A DNA stretch of 36,455 nt from Methanosarcinales archaeon (GCA_004212095.1 RXIJ01000040.1:1-36455); one strand, 5' to 3'. Shown: positions 19,799 to 28,951, counted from the first letter of the stretch. The notes: a model not told the origin generated them from the sequence alone. Numbers and translations are program-made.

Positions 19799-21004
19799 AT
19801 GAAAAAAATACATGTTACAGACGCAAACACACTCAAAGATAAAACTGTTGTTCTGGCTGTTACTGGAAGTATTGCTGCGGTGCGTTGTGTAGAGCTTGCA
19901 CACAGTCTCATACGGAAAGGTGCAAAGGTAATTCCTGTAATGAGTGATGCTGCCACACGCATACTTCATCCCAACGCTATGCATTATGCAACAGGGAACC
20001 GGGTAATTACAGAGATTACAGGTGAGGTAGAGCATGTGGTGTGGTGTGGTGCAGATGGCGACTCTGACCTGCTTTTAATTGCACCAGCTACCGCGAATAC
20101 GATTAGCAAGATAGCGTGTGGTATCGATGACACAGCAGTTACAACCTTTGCAACTACTGCCATTGGTTCCGGAAAGCCAGTAGCAGTTGCCCCAGCCATG
20201 CACGAGGCGATGTATAACCATCCAGCAGTTGTTGATAACATCCAAAGACTTAAACGAATGGGTGTGACTTTTGTTGAATCGGTATTTGAAGAGGGCAAAG
20301 CAAAAATTGCACAGAACGAAGACATCATTCTTGAAATTGGACGTATTCTTGGCTCACACTCTCTTGATGGAAAAAACATACTGATCACAAGTGGCGCTAC
20401 AAGTGAACGCATTGATCCGATACGGATTATTACCAGCCGTGCTTCAGGTCGCACTGGTGTTGTGTTAGCTCTTGAAGCTTACAGACGTGGCGCGAGGATG
20501 GTCACAATAGTGCACTCTAAAAAACAGGGTCTTCATGCCATAAGAGAAATCATTGTTGAATCTGCAAAAGAAATGACGGATGCAGTGCTCAAGGAAGCCG
20601 CAAATACTGATGTGTTAATCAGTGCTGCTGCAATATCTGACTTTACCGTGGATAGGGCAGCGCAGACGAAGATAGATTCAAGTTCGGCCCGTACCATCGT
20701 GTTAAAACCTGTAGTAAAATTATTAAGCAAAGTCACAAGAGAATATCCACGTCTTCATGTCATTGGTTTCAAGGCTGAGACAAACATCTCAACAGAAGAG
20801 TTGATCACGCGGGCATGGAAATTAATGGACAAATATAAGCTTGCGGCAGTCGTAGCCAATGATGTAGGAAGTGGTGGCATCGGAGAAGAAACAAACCGTA
20901 TTCATATTATACAGAAGAACAATGGAATTATAGCAGTAGAAGGAAGAAAAGACAAGCTTGCAAAGCGCATCATTGATGTAATAGAAGGAGTAGTGCGACA
21001 ATAG
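19799..21004 (+). CDS. coaBC: Bifunctional phosphopantothenoylcysteine decarboxylase / phosphopantothenate-cysteine ligase
   Basis: 401 aa. Two consecutive steps of CoA synthesis in one chain. The CoaC flavodoxin-like half (residues 14-185) has VLAVTGSIAAVR for FMN, the active His in EVEHVVW, PATANTISKIACGI and the PAMHEAMY clamp. The CoaB half (about 190-398) has ITSGATSERIDPIR, the SRASGRTGV segment, ISAAAISDF and AVVANDV. GAGGTG lies 11 bases before the ATG. Pantoate kinase, another step of the archaeal CoA pathway, follows 19 bases downstream, so the two form a CoA unit. Confidence 0.95.
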   Translation: MKKIHVTDANTLKDKTVVLAVTGSIAAVRCVELAHSLIRKGAKVIPVMSDAATRILHPNAMHYATGNRVITEITGEVEHVVWCGADGDSDLLLIAPATANTISKIACGIDDTAVTTFATTAIGSGKPVAVAPAMHEAMYNHPAVVDNIQRLKRMGVTFVESVFEEGKAKIAQNEDIILEIGRILGSHSLDGKNILITSGATSERIDPIRIITSRASGRTGVVLALEAYRRGARMVTIVHSKKQGLHAIREIIVESAKEMTDAVLKEAANTDVLISAAAISDFTVDRAAQTKIDSSSARTIVLKPVVKLLSKVTREYPRLHVIGFKAETNISTEELITRAWKLMDKYKLAAVVANDVGSGGIGEETNRIHIIQKNNGIIAVEGRKDKLAKRIIDVIEGVVRQ

Positions 21005-21023
21005 CTTTACTGCCTTTAAGTTT

Positions 21024-21860
21024 ATGAAAAAAATAACAGCTTTTGCACCAGCACACATAAGCGGGTTTTTCATACCCAAGATAACAAAAAAACCAGAAGA
21101 AAGCGGTTCATTTGGGGCAGGTGTATGTTTGAGTGAGGGAATTATTGCAGAAGCAAGCTTTTCAGACACCACCCGCATACTCTTGAATAATAAGCCTTTC
21201 GAGTGCAGCCCACTGGTTGATGCCATACACACGCTTACAGATGCACCCCTGGAAATCAAACTCAACTCTACTGTGCCTTTTGGAGCAGGATTTGGAGCAA
21301 GTGGAGCAAGTACCCTCACATCGGTGGTAGCAGTAAACCAGCTACAGGACACTAACCTCACGAGAAATCAACTTGCCCAAATTGCCCATACCGCAGAAGT
21401 AATAAACCGGACAGGACTTGGAGATGTGCCAGCGCAGATAACCGGTGGGATAGTAATACGATTGAAAGAGGGCGTTCCACCATATAATAAAATAGACAAA
21501 ATATTAACACCTTTGATTTCTATTTCGTGGGTAAGCTTCAAAAACATATCAACAAAAGAGATACTCGAAGACGACACACTTCAAAAACAGATAGCCATAA
21601 GTGGGGAAAACGCTTTAAAAAATCTTATCCTCAAACCAACGGTTGAAAACTTCATGATACAATCCAACAAATTCACAAGCGAGGTCAACCTTGCAAGCAG
21701 CCACGTGCTTGATGCAATAGAAGCAGCAAGAGCAAAGGGATACATAGCAGCACAGGCAATGCTTGGAGACACAGCCTTTGCTATTGGAAAAAACGTGTTT
21801 AACGAATATGAACACGCAGGAACAAGCCTGGTAAACCACACAGGAGCAAGACTGGTATAG
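21024..21860 (+). CDS. Pantoate kinase (GHMP family)
   Basis: 278 aa. Archaea-specific enzyme that phosphorylates pantoate before condensation with beta-alanine. GHMP features: N-terminal FAPAHISGFF, phosphate-binding loop PFGAGFGASGAS and GLGDVPAQITGGIVIR; the C-terminal GHMP part is present but lightly conserved. Full length for the family. It directly follows coaBC, which supports the assignment over other GHMP kinases (mevalonate or homoserine kinase). Confidence 0.92.
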   Translation: MKKITAFAPAHISGFFIPKITKKPEESGSFGAGVCLSEGIIAEASFSDTTRILLNNKPFECSPLVDAIHTLTDAPLEIKLNSTVPFGAGFGASGASTLTSVVAVNQLQDTNLTRNQLAQIAHTAEVINRTGLGDVPAQITGGIVIRLKEGVPPYNKIDKILTPLISISWVSFKNISTKEILEDDTLQKQIAISGENALKNLILKPTVENFMIQSNKFTSEVNLASSHVLDAIEAARAKGYIAAQAMLGDTAFAIGKNVFNEYEHAGTSLVNHTGARLV

Positions 21861-21887
21861 AACTTCAAACCACGTTCGCAGAAAAGA

Positions 21888-21920
21888 GTCAGGTACATTC
21901 AAGAGCTTTTTGGACATAAT
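21888..21920 (+). pseudogene. Possible tyrosine-recombinase C-terminal remnant
   Basis: One frame reads VRYIQELFGHN, close to the conserved (L)RYIQELLGH box of tyrosine integrases that holds the Arg and His near the active site. The expected KTTEIYTHV does not follow, so only a scar remains. It lies half a kilobase upstream of a tRNA gene, a usual integrase target. Eleven residues only, so chance cannot be excluded. Confidence 0.3.
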
Positions 21921-21990
21921 ACCGGACTTTATAAAATCATGATCGAATCACTGCCCTGCGACCTATTTTATGTACGGTCTAAATGCCTGC

Positions 21991-22143
21991 ATGCATTTCA
22001 AGCTCAAGACGATCAACAACCGCAAATATTTCTATATCATTAAGAACGAGCTAATAAACGGCAAAGTAGTTCAAACAATCCGGAAATCCATAGGATCGGC
22101 GGACAAAGTTTACCAGTTGCTCACATCGGTTAAACCAACATGA
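21991..22143 (+). pseudogene. IS1634-like transposase N-terminal remnant
   Basis: 50 codons, MHFKLKTINNRKYFYIIK and then NELINGKVVQTIRKSIG. This is the start pattern of IS1634/IS1380-type DDE transposases (a short basic beta-rich lead with a Y-Y/F-IV-N...G-K-V-Q segment). The rest of the transposase (over 400 aa) is absent. The neighbouring stretch also holds an integrase-like scrap, so this is mobile-element debris. Family assignment is tentative. Confidence 0.4.
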
Positions 22144-22364
22144 ATTGCCTCGTATCCATTAGGATGCTGCCCACACAGTATCTTGGCAAGTACAAGTTCA
22201 TGTCTCGAAAATTCAACAAAAACGATACGGTTCCCTTGTAGATCATTATTTATGAGTTGCCTAAACTCAATCACCCGACACCCACCCAAAACTGATTTCA
22301 GATAGCTTTTTAAAGATGAATGGATATTGTTTAAAGGTTGGTACAGATGAATCGGATTTTGACA
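22110..22364 (-). pseudogene. Unrecognised coding-like fragment, antisense to the transposase remnant
   Basis: A stop-to-stop minus frame without ATG reads as protein-like sequence over 80 residues (VLGGCRVIEFRQLINN, then GNRIVFVEFSRHELVLAKIL and GQHPNGYEAIHVGLTD). The only start candidate is TTG at 22289. I do not recognise the family. The open length, balanced composition and lack of ATG suggest the C-terminal part of a decayed gene. Its end overlaps the transposase scrap by 34 bases. Confidence 0.3.
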
Positions 22365-22448
22365 TCACAGAATACAGAACTGCTTAAAAAACTTGCTTAA
22401 GATGTAGTGAATGATATAACCAGTGATGCAGACGATGCAGATGTTTGA

Positions 22449-22520
22449 GGGCCGGTAGATCAGGGGTAGATCGCTACCTCGGCATGGTAGAGGCCTCGGG
22501 TTCAAATCCCGACCGGTCCA
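22449..22520 (+). tRNA. tRNA-Ala (GGC) with C33
   Basis: 72 nt cloverleaf: acceptor GGGCCGG/CCGGTCC with G3-U70 (alanine identity), D stem GATC/GATC, anticodon stem CTACC/GGTAG, T arm TCGGG-TTCAAAT-CCCGA, discriminator A, CCA not encoded. The anticodon loop is TCGGCAT: anticodon GGC is preceded by C instead of the near-universal U33. RNase Z, which trims tRNA 3' ends, is encoded 38 bases downstream. Confidence 0.93.
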
Positions 22521-22558
22521 CTTCAAATCCTTGAAATAATCGTCAATGGTGTAATTTA

Positions 22559-23473
22559 ATGTTGAAGATCGTTTTTCTTGGCACTGCTGGCTCTTTTCCC
22601 ACTTCCAAACGAAATCCCTCGTGTGTTTTTGTTAATCATGAAGGCGAGTTGTTGTTGTTTGACTGCGGTGAAGGAGCACAGAAGCGAATGATGCAGGCTA
22701 AATGTGGAATGCTGAATATCTCTTCGATTTTTATCACCCACTTCCATGCCGATCATATTCTCGGAATTCCTGGTCTGATTCAAACGCTTTCGTTCAATGA
22801 TCGCAAACAGCCTCTTGTAATCTATGGTCCAAAAGGTGTTGAATCGTTTGTTAAACTCTTTGTTGCTCTTGGGCAGTTTAAGCCTTGCTTTGATGTGCAA
22901 TCTGTCGAAGTGTCAGGCAGGGATGTGATCGTGAGAGATGGCTATCGCATCACAGTCTTTAACACTGTTCATGGCGTGCCAAGTGTCGGTTACGCCCTTA
23001 TAGAGGATGAACGACCTGGGCGATTTAACCGAGAGTGTGCAATAGCTCTTGGAGTCCCGCCCGGACCATTATTTCGAAAACTTCACCATGGTGAGTCAGT
23101 AGAGATAAACGGGAGGATTGTTGCGTCCGAGGAAGTTGTAGGGCCACCGCGGCGCGGTAGAAAGATTGTGTACACAGGTGATACGCGGCCAACTGAAGAG
23201 ATCGTTAAGGCGTCTCTGGGTGCTGATGTCCTGATCCATGATGCAAGCATGGCAGACGACCTTGGCGACTGGGCACGCACGACCAAGCACTCAACAGCAG
23301 GCGAGGCAGCGCGTACCGCGGCAGATGCCGGGGTGAAGCAACTCATCCTCACACACATCAGTGCGCGGTATGGGGACAGTACTGATGTTTTGATTAATAA
23401 TGCGAGAGATATCTTCGAAAACACTGCTGTAGCCTACGATTTAATGGAACTTGTGGTCCCCTATCCAAAATGA
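22559..23473 (+). CDS. rnz: Ribonuclease Z (tRNA 3'-endonuclease)
   Basis: 304 aa, the short tRNase Z form. Metallo-beta-lactamase fold with THFHADH (His61, His63, Asp65, His66) for the two zinc ions, GTAGSFPTSKRNPS at the N-terminus, FDCGEGAQ, the exosite region with GVPPGPLFRKL, YTGDTRP and the closing ILTHISARYGD. It cuts tRNA precursors after the discriminator base. Placement right after a tRNA gene lacking an encoded CCA fits its role. Confidence 0.95.
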   Translation: MLKIVFLGTAGSFPTSKRNPSCVFVNHEGELLLFDCGEGAQKRMMQAKCGMLNISSIFITHFHADHILGIPGLIQTLSFNDRKQPLVIYGPKGVESFVKLFVALGQFKPCFDVQSVEVSGRDVIVRDGYRITVFNTVHGVPSVGYALIEDERPGRFNRECAIALGVPPGPLFRKLHHGESVEINGRIVASEEVVGPPRRGRKIVYTGDTRPTEEIVKASLGADVLIHDASMADDLGDWARTTKHSTAGEAARTAADAGVKQLILTHISARYGDSTDVLINNARDIFENTAVAYDLMELVVPYPK

Positions 23474-23692
23474 TCTCAGCTCCCTTTGAAATCTAAATTT
23501 ATAGTGCTGGGTAATATCTCTTCTTTTCCACGAAGGATGCCATACTCAGTGTCTTAAGTGATTGTGCATAGATTGGTCAACCACTTTCCCCTATACACGT
23601 TCCCCAACAGATACGCAATTGTTTGTGTCGTTCGGTATAGCTTGATGTTTTTCGTGTGTCTGGCAAATAGGTCTATTAAGTGATCTGGTATG

Positions 23693-25055
23693 CTATGCAG
23701 AACTATACTTGTAAAGTTCTTTTATTTTTTCTAATGCCTCTTGCATTTGTTTGCGGGATTTTTCCACCATCTCTTCTTCTATGAATTTGAATTGTTGTTT
23801 GTCTGCGGCTTCTTTAACTTTTTTGATGGAATGCTCTGCTTGTTGTTTTGCATGTTTGAGTTTGTGCTCTGCTGCAGCATTCCTAACCTTTTCGAGTGAG
23901 TCTATTGTTTGCCATGTTGCATGTTCGAGTTTGTGTTCAGCGGCTGTTTTTCCAACTTCTTTAAGAGATATTGCTGCCTGCAGTGCTGCGTATTCGAGTT
24001 TTTTCCTGCAGATAGTTCTCCAAGTTCCCCAAGATAGAAGACTACCCACCCTGTTACATCTTCAAGGTTTTTTACCGCTGTTTTTCCAATCTCTTCAAGA
24101 GATTGTACCGTATGTACTACGAAAGAATCAAATTTCAGTTCCACAATCACTTCTCCAAGCCGTCCTATGGAAAGTACTGCCTACCATGTTACATCTTATA
24201 GTTTTTGCCCAACCGACACCATTCCATTTTTATGCAAAGTGGTAATTATAAACAAAGCAACATCTCCAATCAATGCGAATGCAAGCGCTTTCCCTGCTCT
24301 TCGGATATGCGTAAAAAATATTTTAATACGTTTTCGAGTTTCGTTTTATCATCAGGTTTTTTTGATTCTTCTAATCTTTTTATAATACGATCCATGTAGT
24401 ATCCGATTGCGATCAATCCTGTTTTTGCCGTTTCAAAATCGCTTTTCATCAGTGAGGCGCGCACAATGTCAACAATCGGTAGAATTGGGTCTCTATCGTG
24501 AATTTTTTCAGGTGCTTCACCGATAGAGAATAAGATATTTTTCTCTGTTATTTCCTCTGTCAGCACTTTAATCACAGTTGACGGCTTAAGCAGATCAAGC
24601 GTGCTCCGCATATAATGCACCAAAGCCACAAACACAAATACTCCAAGATAATACGAAAATGAGATATGCACCTCAAGGTTCGACAGATCGCCCGGCTGAG
24701 AACTGCCACTTTCAATTAGCTTCAGAACACCCAGTCCCCAAAAAATAGCTACGCCGTAAATCAATAGAAGTATCCAGAGGTCAGGGGTTTTTCTGAACAC
24801 CTCCACAACCCTCACCGAATACGACTGCGCTGCAAGCTGCACACCAACCAAACTCAGCGTCACGACAATCGCAATAATTGCAGCTTCACTCTGCACAAGA
24901 GCACTTAACATATATCTGGCGCTGTCCACATCAGTATGCAGGAAACCAAAATAAGAAAAAATAAGATGTGAAACTGTGATTACCACAACACAAATAATAG
25001 AATAAAGCGAGAGTCTGCGAAACCAGATATTTTTCAGTGAAGAATTAAAAGACAT
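23693..25055 (-). pseudogene. Decayed DUF2254-like membrane protein with C-terminal repeat coiled coil
   Basis: Three reading frames add up to one ancestral gene. Frame 1 (25055-24270; ATG 25055 with AGGTG upstream) has 4 membrane helices and a DUF2254-like segment (SALVQSEAAIIAIVVTLSLV, QLAAQSYSVRVVEVF). Near 24300 one base is missing and the next frame continues RRAGKALAFALIGDVALFII; this frame meets TAA (24196-24198) and TAG (24181-24183). Near 24000, in a T6 run, another base is missing and a third frame continues to 23693. The C-terminal half has ~22-residue repeats of the type (E)HKLEHA..TIDSLEKVGKTAA in all frames. Two frameshifts and two nonsense codons make sequencing error alone unlikely. 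The first frame could still give a 261-aa protein. Confidence 0.75.
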
Positions 25056-25146
25056 TTTCACCTGCCCGTCACATGATAAGGTTGCTGCAAAAGGTATAAA
25101 CTTGTTGAAAAATAGCACAAAAATGATTGACGACACAAAAACGTAC

Positions 25147-25401
25147 AACTCAACTTTGGGGATTATATTTTAATCCAATAATCAACTGCCTTCGCCCCAT
25201 TTCTACTCCATTCCCCCCAGTTTCCCGCGATCGTGAAATTGCCCCGTGCCCCAAAACCACCATCTTGCGTTTTTCGAAGAATTTGGATAAATCGGAGATG
25301 GGATTGATATGCACAATGGAGATTACAAAAAATAAGGAAACAAGAATTTATGTAAAGCTGGTAGAAGCAGAAGTTTATGGGCGGGTTTCCAAAGTTGAGT
25401 T
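25147..25401. repeat. 255-bp segment with 13-bp terminal inverted repeats
   Basis: AACTCAACTTTGG (25147-25159) is perfectly repeated in inverse at 25389-25401. The segment fills the gap between two minus-strand genes. A non-autonomous (MITE-like) element is possible. No transposase is encoded; a plus-strand frame across it shows no recognisable domain. Confidence 0.5.
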
Positions 25402-25407
25402 ATGTAT

Positions 25408-26439
25408 CTAAATAGTTACTAAAAATTTATCTATCCCCTTTCTTGTGTTTTTAAGAAGTCCCTGTGCCATTTCCTGTGTTGGCCACGAGCCGAGACCACA
25501 ATCCGGACCAGCATAACGTATACGCTCTCCAAAAATATTGTAGGCAGTCTCGAGCCTTTTTGCAATTACATCCGAAGTTTCCATGTCGATAATAACATCT
25601 TTGATTCTTTCGCTATCTTTCCAGACATTCGTATTGTATTTCTCATTGAGGACTGCTGTGAGGCTAAAAATGTCTGTTCTTGCCACACCCACCCGTAAAA
25701 AGGAATCGGTATCTTCAAGTATTTTTTTATCAATTAGTTTAAGGTATTGTGGATTAGCTGCTGATTCAACGCCAATAACATTAATGCCTGGTGTTTGACA
25801 GGCAATATGATAATAAAGTGGCGAATGAAGATGGATCTGAACATCTATGCCATGAGATGCTGCTGTGGATGATGCGATTGTGAGAGCTTTAATCATTTCC
25901 TCTTCCCCAAACATAATCTGTGGATTTATTCCAATACTCGGTTCGTCAATAGATATAGTCTTAACCTGGAAAAATGGTGAAGCGTCAATGGCTTTGCCGA
26001 CAAATCGGTCAACGCTTCTTGCAAGAGCCTGGTACACATCCACATAATCAGTTGCACCAAACTCATGTAAGTACAGTTCAAGCGGCCCTGTAACACATAC
26101 CCTAAGCGGCATACGAGAACCGTGGTCATCAAAGTACCTTCTTGCCGTAGGCAAAATAGCATCAAGTTCTATTATTCGTGCACATTTCTCTGATACAAGA
26201 TACGGTTCATCCGTTGCTACTTCATCAGTGATGTATTGTAGAAACTGGTGGTTCATATCCTGGAACTGCGGATATGTTGATACATCCACTCCCGCCAGAA
26301 GCTTATGCTGCATTGCTTCCTGCATTACAGCATACAATTTGCTGTCTTTATCGTTCCTGCTAATTGTCTCATCAACCCATTCTTTTGTAACACCAAGTGG
26401 AAGTGGGTAACTTCCAATATCATCAAAGATTATCTGCAT
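25408..26439 (-). CDS. Core MetE-type (folate-independent) methionine synthase
   Basis: 343 aa from ATG 26439 (a GTG seven codons earlier is possible). It corresponds to the C-terminal catalytic barrel of MetE without the N-terminal half, the archaeal/anaerobic Mes type that takes methyl from a corrinoid protein or methylcobalamin. Motifs: IGSYPLP near the start, SIDEPSIG (residues 173-180), GVESAANP with Glu225 and GPDCGLGSWP with zinc-ligand Cys314. The usual His-x-Cys zinc pair reads His203-Leu-His205 here, so one ligand is altered. The product is the methyl transfer from corrinoid to homocysteine; the alternative is another methylthiol-type transferase. Confidence 0.8.
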   Translation of the reverse strand: MQIIFDDIGSYPLPLGVTKEWVDETISRNDKDSKLYAVMQEAMQHKLLAGVDVSTYPQFQDMNHQFLQYITDEVATDEPYLVSEKCARIIELDAILPTARRYFDDHGSRMPLRVCVTGPLELYLHEFGATDYVDVYQALARSVDRFVGKAIDASPFFQVKTISIDEPSIGINPQIMFGEEEMIKALTIASSTAASHGIDVQIHLHSPLYYHIACQTPGINVIGVESAANPQYLKLIDKKILEDTDSFLRVGVARTDIFSLTAVLNEKYNTNVWKDSERIKDVIIDMETSDVIAKRLETAYNIFGERIRYAGPDCGLGSWPTQEMAQGLLKNTRKGIDKFLVTI

Positions 26440-26512
26440 ACTCAAAACATAATATATCACATCATTTAATCATTTTGCCATCGTCTCAGTTCCACATTTT
26501 CAGCATCAATTT

Positions 26513-27691
26513 TTATGAGCCGTTTGTAACTGCGCTGTACGCTTCATTTATACGGTTATGGTTCACATGTTCACCCTGTTCAATGATAATCTCTGGCCAA
26601 ACACAAACACCTGAGTGAATGCTTGCATTATTATTGATAAGACATCTTGCCCCGATAACAGTACCGGTTTCAATAATACAATTATTACCCACAACAGTGC
26701 CGTTATCAATGATTGCACCAGAAACATTGGTATTTGTACCGATGTGAACATTATTAAAAATATTGGCTGAAAAGATGCGTGCACCAGCCTCAATAACACA
26801 TCCACTGCCAATGGTTGTGTAGGGCCCAATCAGCACATTTTCAGCAATGATTGTGCCTTCGCCGATCACAGCCGGTCCAACAAGTGCTGAGTTTGATCCA
26901 AGTGATACACCAGGCTGAATATCAAATGGCCCAACGACACGGGCATTTTGAATATTGAAATTGCCGACGATTGTGGTGCTTTCCATTTTATCAAGCATCC
27001 ATTTAGCTGCTTCACGGTATGTACGGGAATTTCCTATATCGGTCCAGTGCCCGCGCACTAAAAATCCATTAATCCGCCTGTTATCATTTAAGAGACGTGG
27101 AAACAGGTTTTTTGCAAAATCATATTTCGTATCATCAGGTACCATCTCAAATATTTCCGGACTGCACACATAGATACCGGTACTTGTGAGGTTGCTGAAA
27201 ATCTCCCCTGGATCTGGTTTCTCAAGGAAATGGCAAATCTTGTTGTTTACACTCATGTCCACAATGCCGTATCCCCGTGGGTCTTCTATAGGAAGAAGCC
27301 CAATGGTAATTGGTGCATTCCCAAGCTCATGGAATCGGTACATCTCACGCAGGTTTAAATCCATGACGTGATCGCCGCCGATCACCATGAATGGTTCGTT
27401 TTCAAAATATTCCTCTGCGTTTTTAACACTCCCGGCTGTACTCAACTTTTTTTTATCATAAACATACTCGATGTGAACGCCATAAGTCTGCCCATTACCA
27501 ATAGCCTCTTCAATTGTTCCGCCTTTATATCCAAGAGTGACAACAATATCGTTAATGCCTTCGCGTGCAATACTTTCCACCAGATGAACAATAGAAGGCT
27601 TATTCAGCAAGGGAATCATTGGTTTTGGTCGTTCAAACGTAAGTGGGCGAAGTCTTGTGCCTTCACCACCACACATTATGCAAGCTCTCAA
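26513..27691 (-). CDS. Sugar-phosphate nucleotidyltransferase with left-handed beta-helix domain
   Basis: 392 aa. N-terminal NTP-transferase domain with GGEGTRLRPLTFERPKPMIP (residues 8-27), GGDHVMD for metal and nucleotide, and EKPDPGEIFSN. From about residue 245 hexapeptide repeats build a left-handed beta-helix (VGPAVIGEGTIIAENVLIGP and so on). Makes an NDP-sugar from sugar-1-phosphate for glycan or glycoprotein synthesis. The archaeal family includes glucose-1-phosphate thymidylyl-/uridylyl- and mannose-1-phosphate guanylyltransferases with the same layout, and substrate cannot be fixed from sequence. It is transcribed divergently from RaSEA. Confidence 0.92.
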   Translation of the reverse strand: MRACIMCGGEGTRLRPLTFERPKPMIPLLNKPSIVHLVESIAREGINDIVVTLGYKGGTIEEAIGNGQTYGVHIEYVYDKKKLSTAGSVKNAEEYFENEPFMVIGGDHVMDLNLREMYRFHELGNAPITIGLLPIEDPRGYGIVDMSVNNKICHFLEKPDPGEIFSNLTSTGIYVCSPEIFEMVPDDTKYDFAKNLFPRLLNDNRRINGFLVRGHWTDIGNSRTYREAAKWMLDKMESTTIVGNFNIQNARVVGPFDIQPGVSLGSNSALVGPAVIGEGTIIAENVLIGPYTTIGSGCVIEAGARIFSANIFNNVHIGTNTNVSGAIIDNGTVVGNNCIIETGTVIGARCLINNNASIHSGVCVWPEIIIEQGEHVNHNRINEAYSAVTNGS

Positions 27692-27793
27692 TATATCACC
27701 GGTAGAAAAATGATCTTTTAATATAAATTAGTAACTACAAATCTATACGAAACATTAAATAACGATAATTTCAAGTTGGTAAGTTTAAGGTAT

Positions 27794-28837
27794 ATGTTAG
27801 ACACGATAAACCCCACTTTAGTACAGCTCCGCACACAGGTAAGAAGAAAAGAGATGTCCAGTACCAGGCCTGTTGCATGCTGGTCTGGTAAAGACCTGTT
27901 AATGGGTAAACCAGTTCCATCGCTTACAATTATACTGCGCACCATTGGCTGCAGGTTTGCACAGCACGGGGGCTGCACCATGTGTGGCTATATCAATGAT
28001 GCAGCGAGAGTCTCACCAACTGAAGAGGAGTTAATTGCACAATTCAACTTTGCTCTTACAAAAGCACCGGATTCAGATTTTATCGTGAAGATATTCACCT
28101 CAGGAAGTTTTTTTGACACAACAGAAGTACCATATACTGTACAGGATTACATATTCAGATGCCTCGATCGAAACGAGCATGTTAAAAAAGTCCTTGTTGA
28201 AACCCGTCCATTGTTTGTCAATTACAAGGATGGAAAAAACATGGAGCGTGCAAAAGTGCACTTTAACAAACCGCTTGAGATTGCCATAGGACTTGAAACC
28301 GCTAACGATACAATCCGCAGTTTCTGTATAAACAAAGTATTCAGCTTTAACGAGTTTAAAAAAGCCTGTATTATTGCAGATAATAAAAATATTACAGTTA
28401 AAGCGTATCTTTTATTGAAACCACCTTTTTTAAGCGAAGGAGACGCAATTAGAGATGTTATAAGTTCGGCGAGAGTTGCAGCAGAGTACGCACAGACCAT
28501 CTCTATTAACCCATGCAATATTCAAAAAGGCACTCTCGTTGAAAGATTACACCATCGTAGAGAGTATCGCCCCCCTTATCTGTGGAGCATCATAGAAGTG
28601 CTTAAAACAGCCAAAAGAGAGAACCCGCAAACGATAATTGTTTCTGATCCGGTTGCAGCAGGCACGCGACGGGGGCCCTACAACTGTCCAAAATGTAACC
28701 GTGAAGCTTCCCAGTTAATAAACGATTTCTCACTTACTCAAGATACGGAACTATTTGAAAAATTCGAATGTGAGTGCAGATATCTATGGGAAAAGGTGGT
28801 GCAACTTGAGGATTATGCCTATGGGGCACAATTATAA
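27794..28837 (+). CDS. Archaeosine biosynthesis radical SAM protein RaSEA
   Basis: 347 aa from ATG 27794 (the frame is open to TTG 27776, without a binding site). The radical-SAM cluster sits in CRFAQHGGCTMCGY (Cys53, Cys61, Cys64). Downstream, VKIFTSGSFFD, VETRPLFV, IGLETANDTIRSFCINKVF and ISINPCNIQKGT are family signatures, and the C-terminus has a Cys cluster (CPKCN, CEC). RaSEA works with ArcS to convert the preQ0-lysine adduct at tRNA position 15 into archaeosine. ArcS and TGT are not in this window. Confidence 0.9.
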   Translation: MLDTINPTLVQLRTQVRRKEMSSTRPVACWSGKDLLMGKPVPSLTIILRTIGCRFAQHGGCTMCGYINDAARVSPTEEELIAQFNFALTKAPDSDFIVKIFTSGSFFDTTEVPYTVQDYIFRCLDRNEHVKKVLVETRPLFVNYKDGKNMERAKVHFNKPLEIAIGLETANDTIRSFCINKVFSFNEFKKACIIADNKNITVKAYLLLKPPFLSEGDAIRDVISSARVAAEYAQTISINPCNIQKGTLVERLHHRREYRPPYLWSIIEVLKTAKRENPQTIIVSDPVAAGTRRGPYNCPKCNREASQLINDFSLTQDTELFEKFECECRYLWEKVVQLEDYAYGAQL

Positions 28838-28936
28838 AACGTTCATCTAATACAGGCTTTGGGATACTGTTACTCAACCGGCGAATCCATCACTTCGCAA
28901 TCTCCCACCCCCACTCCCTATGAGTTCAACCCATTG

Positions 28937-28951
28937 GTGTTCGGTTAAGAA
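28937..28951 (+). repeat. 15-base repeat, second copy at 33979-33993
   Basis: GTGTTCGGTTAAGAA here and GTGTTCGGTTAAAAA at 33979-33993 match at 14 of 15 bases in the same orientation. The first is next to a transposase remnant, the second next to a truncated secreted-protein gene; insertion-element ends are a possible source. Confidence 0.4.

Noticed and set aside
25127-25411. 94-codon plus frame between two minus genes
   Set aside because: Lies across the inverted-repeat segment, lacks a domain and a ribosome-binding site.
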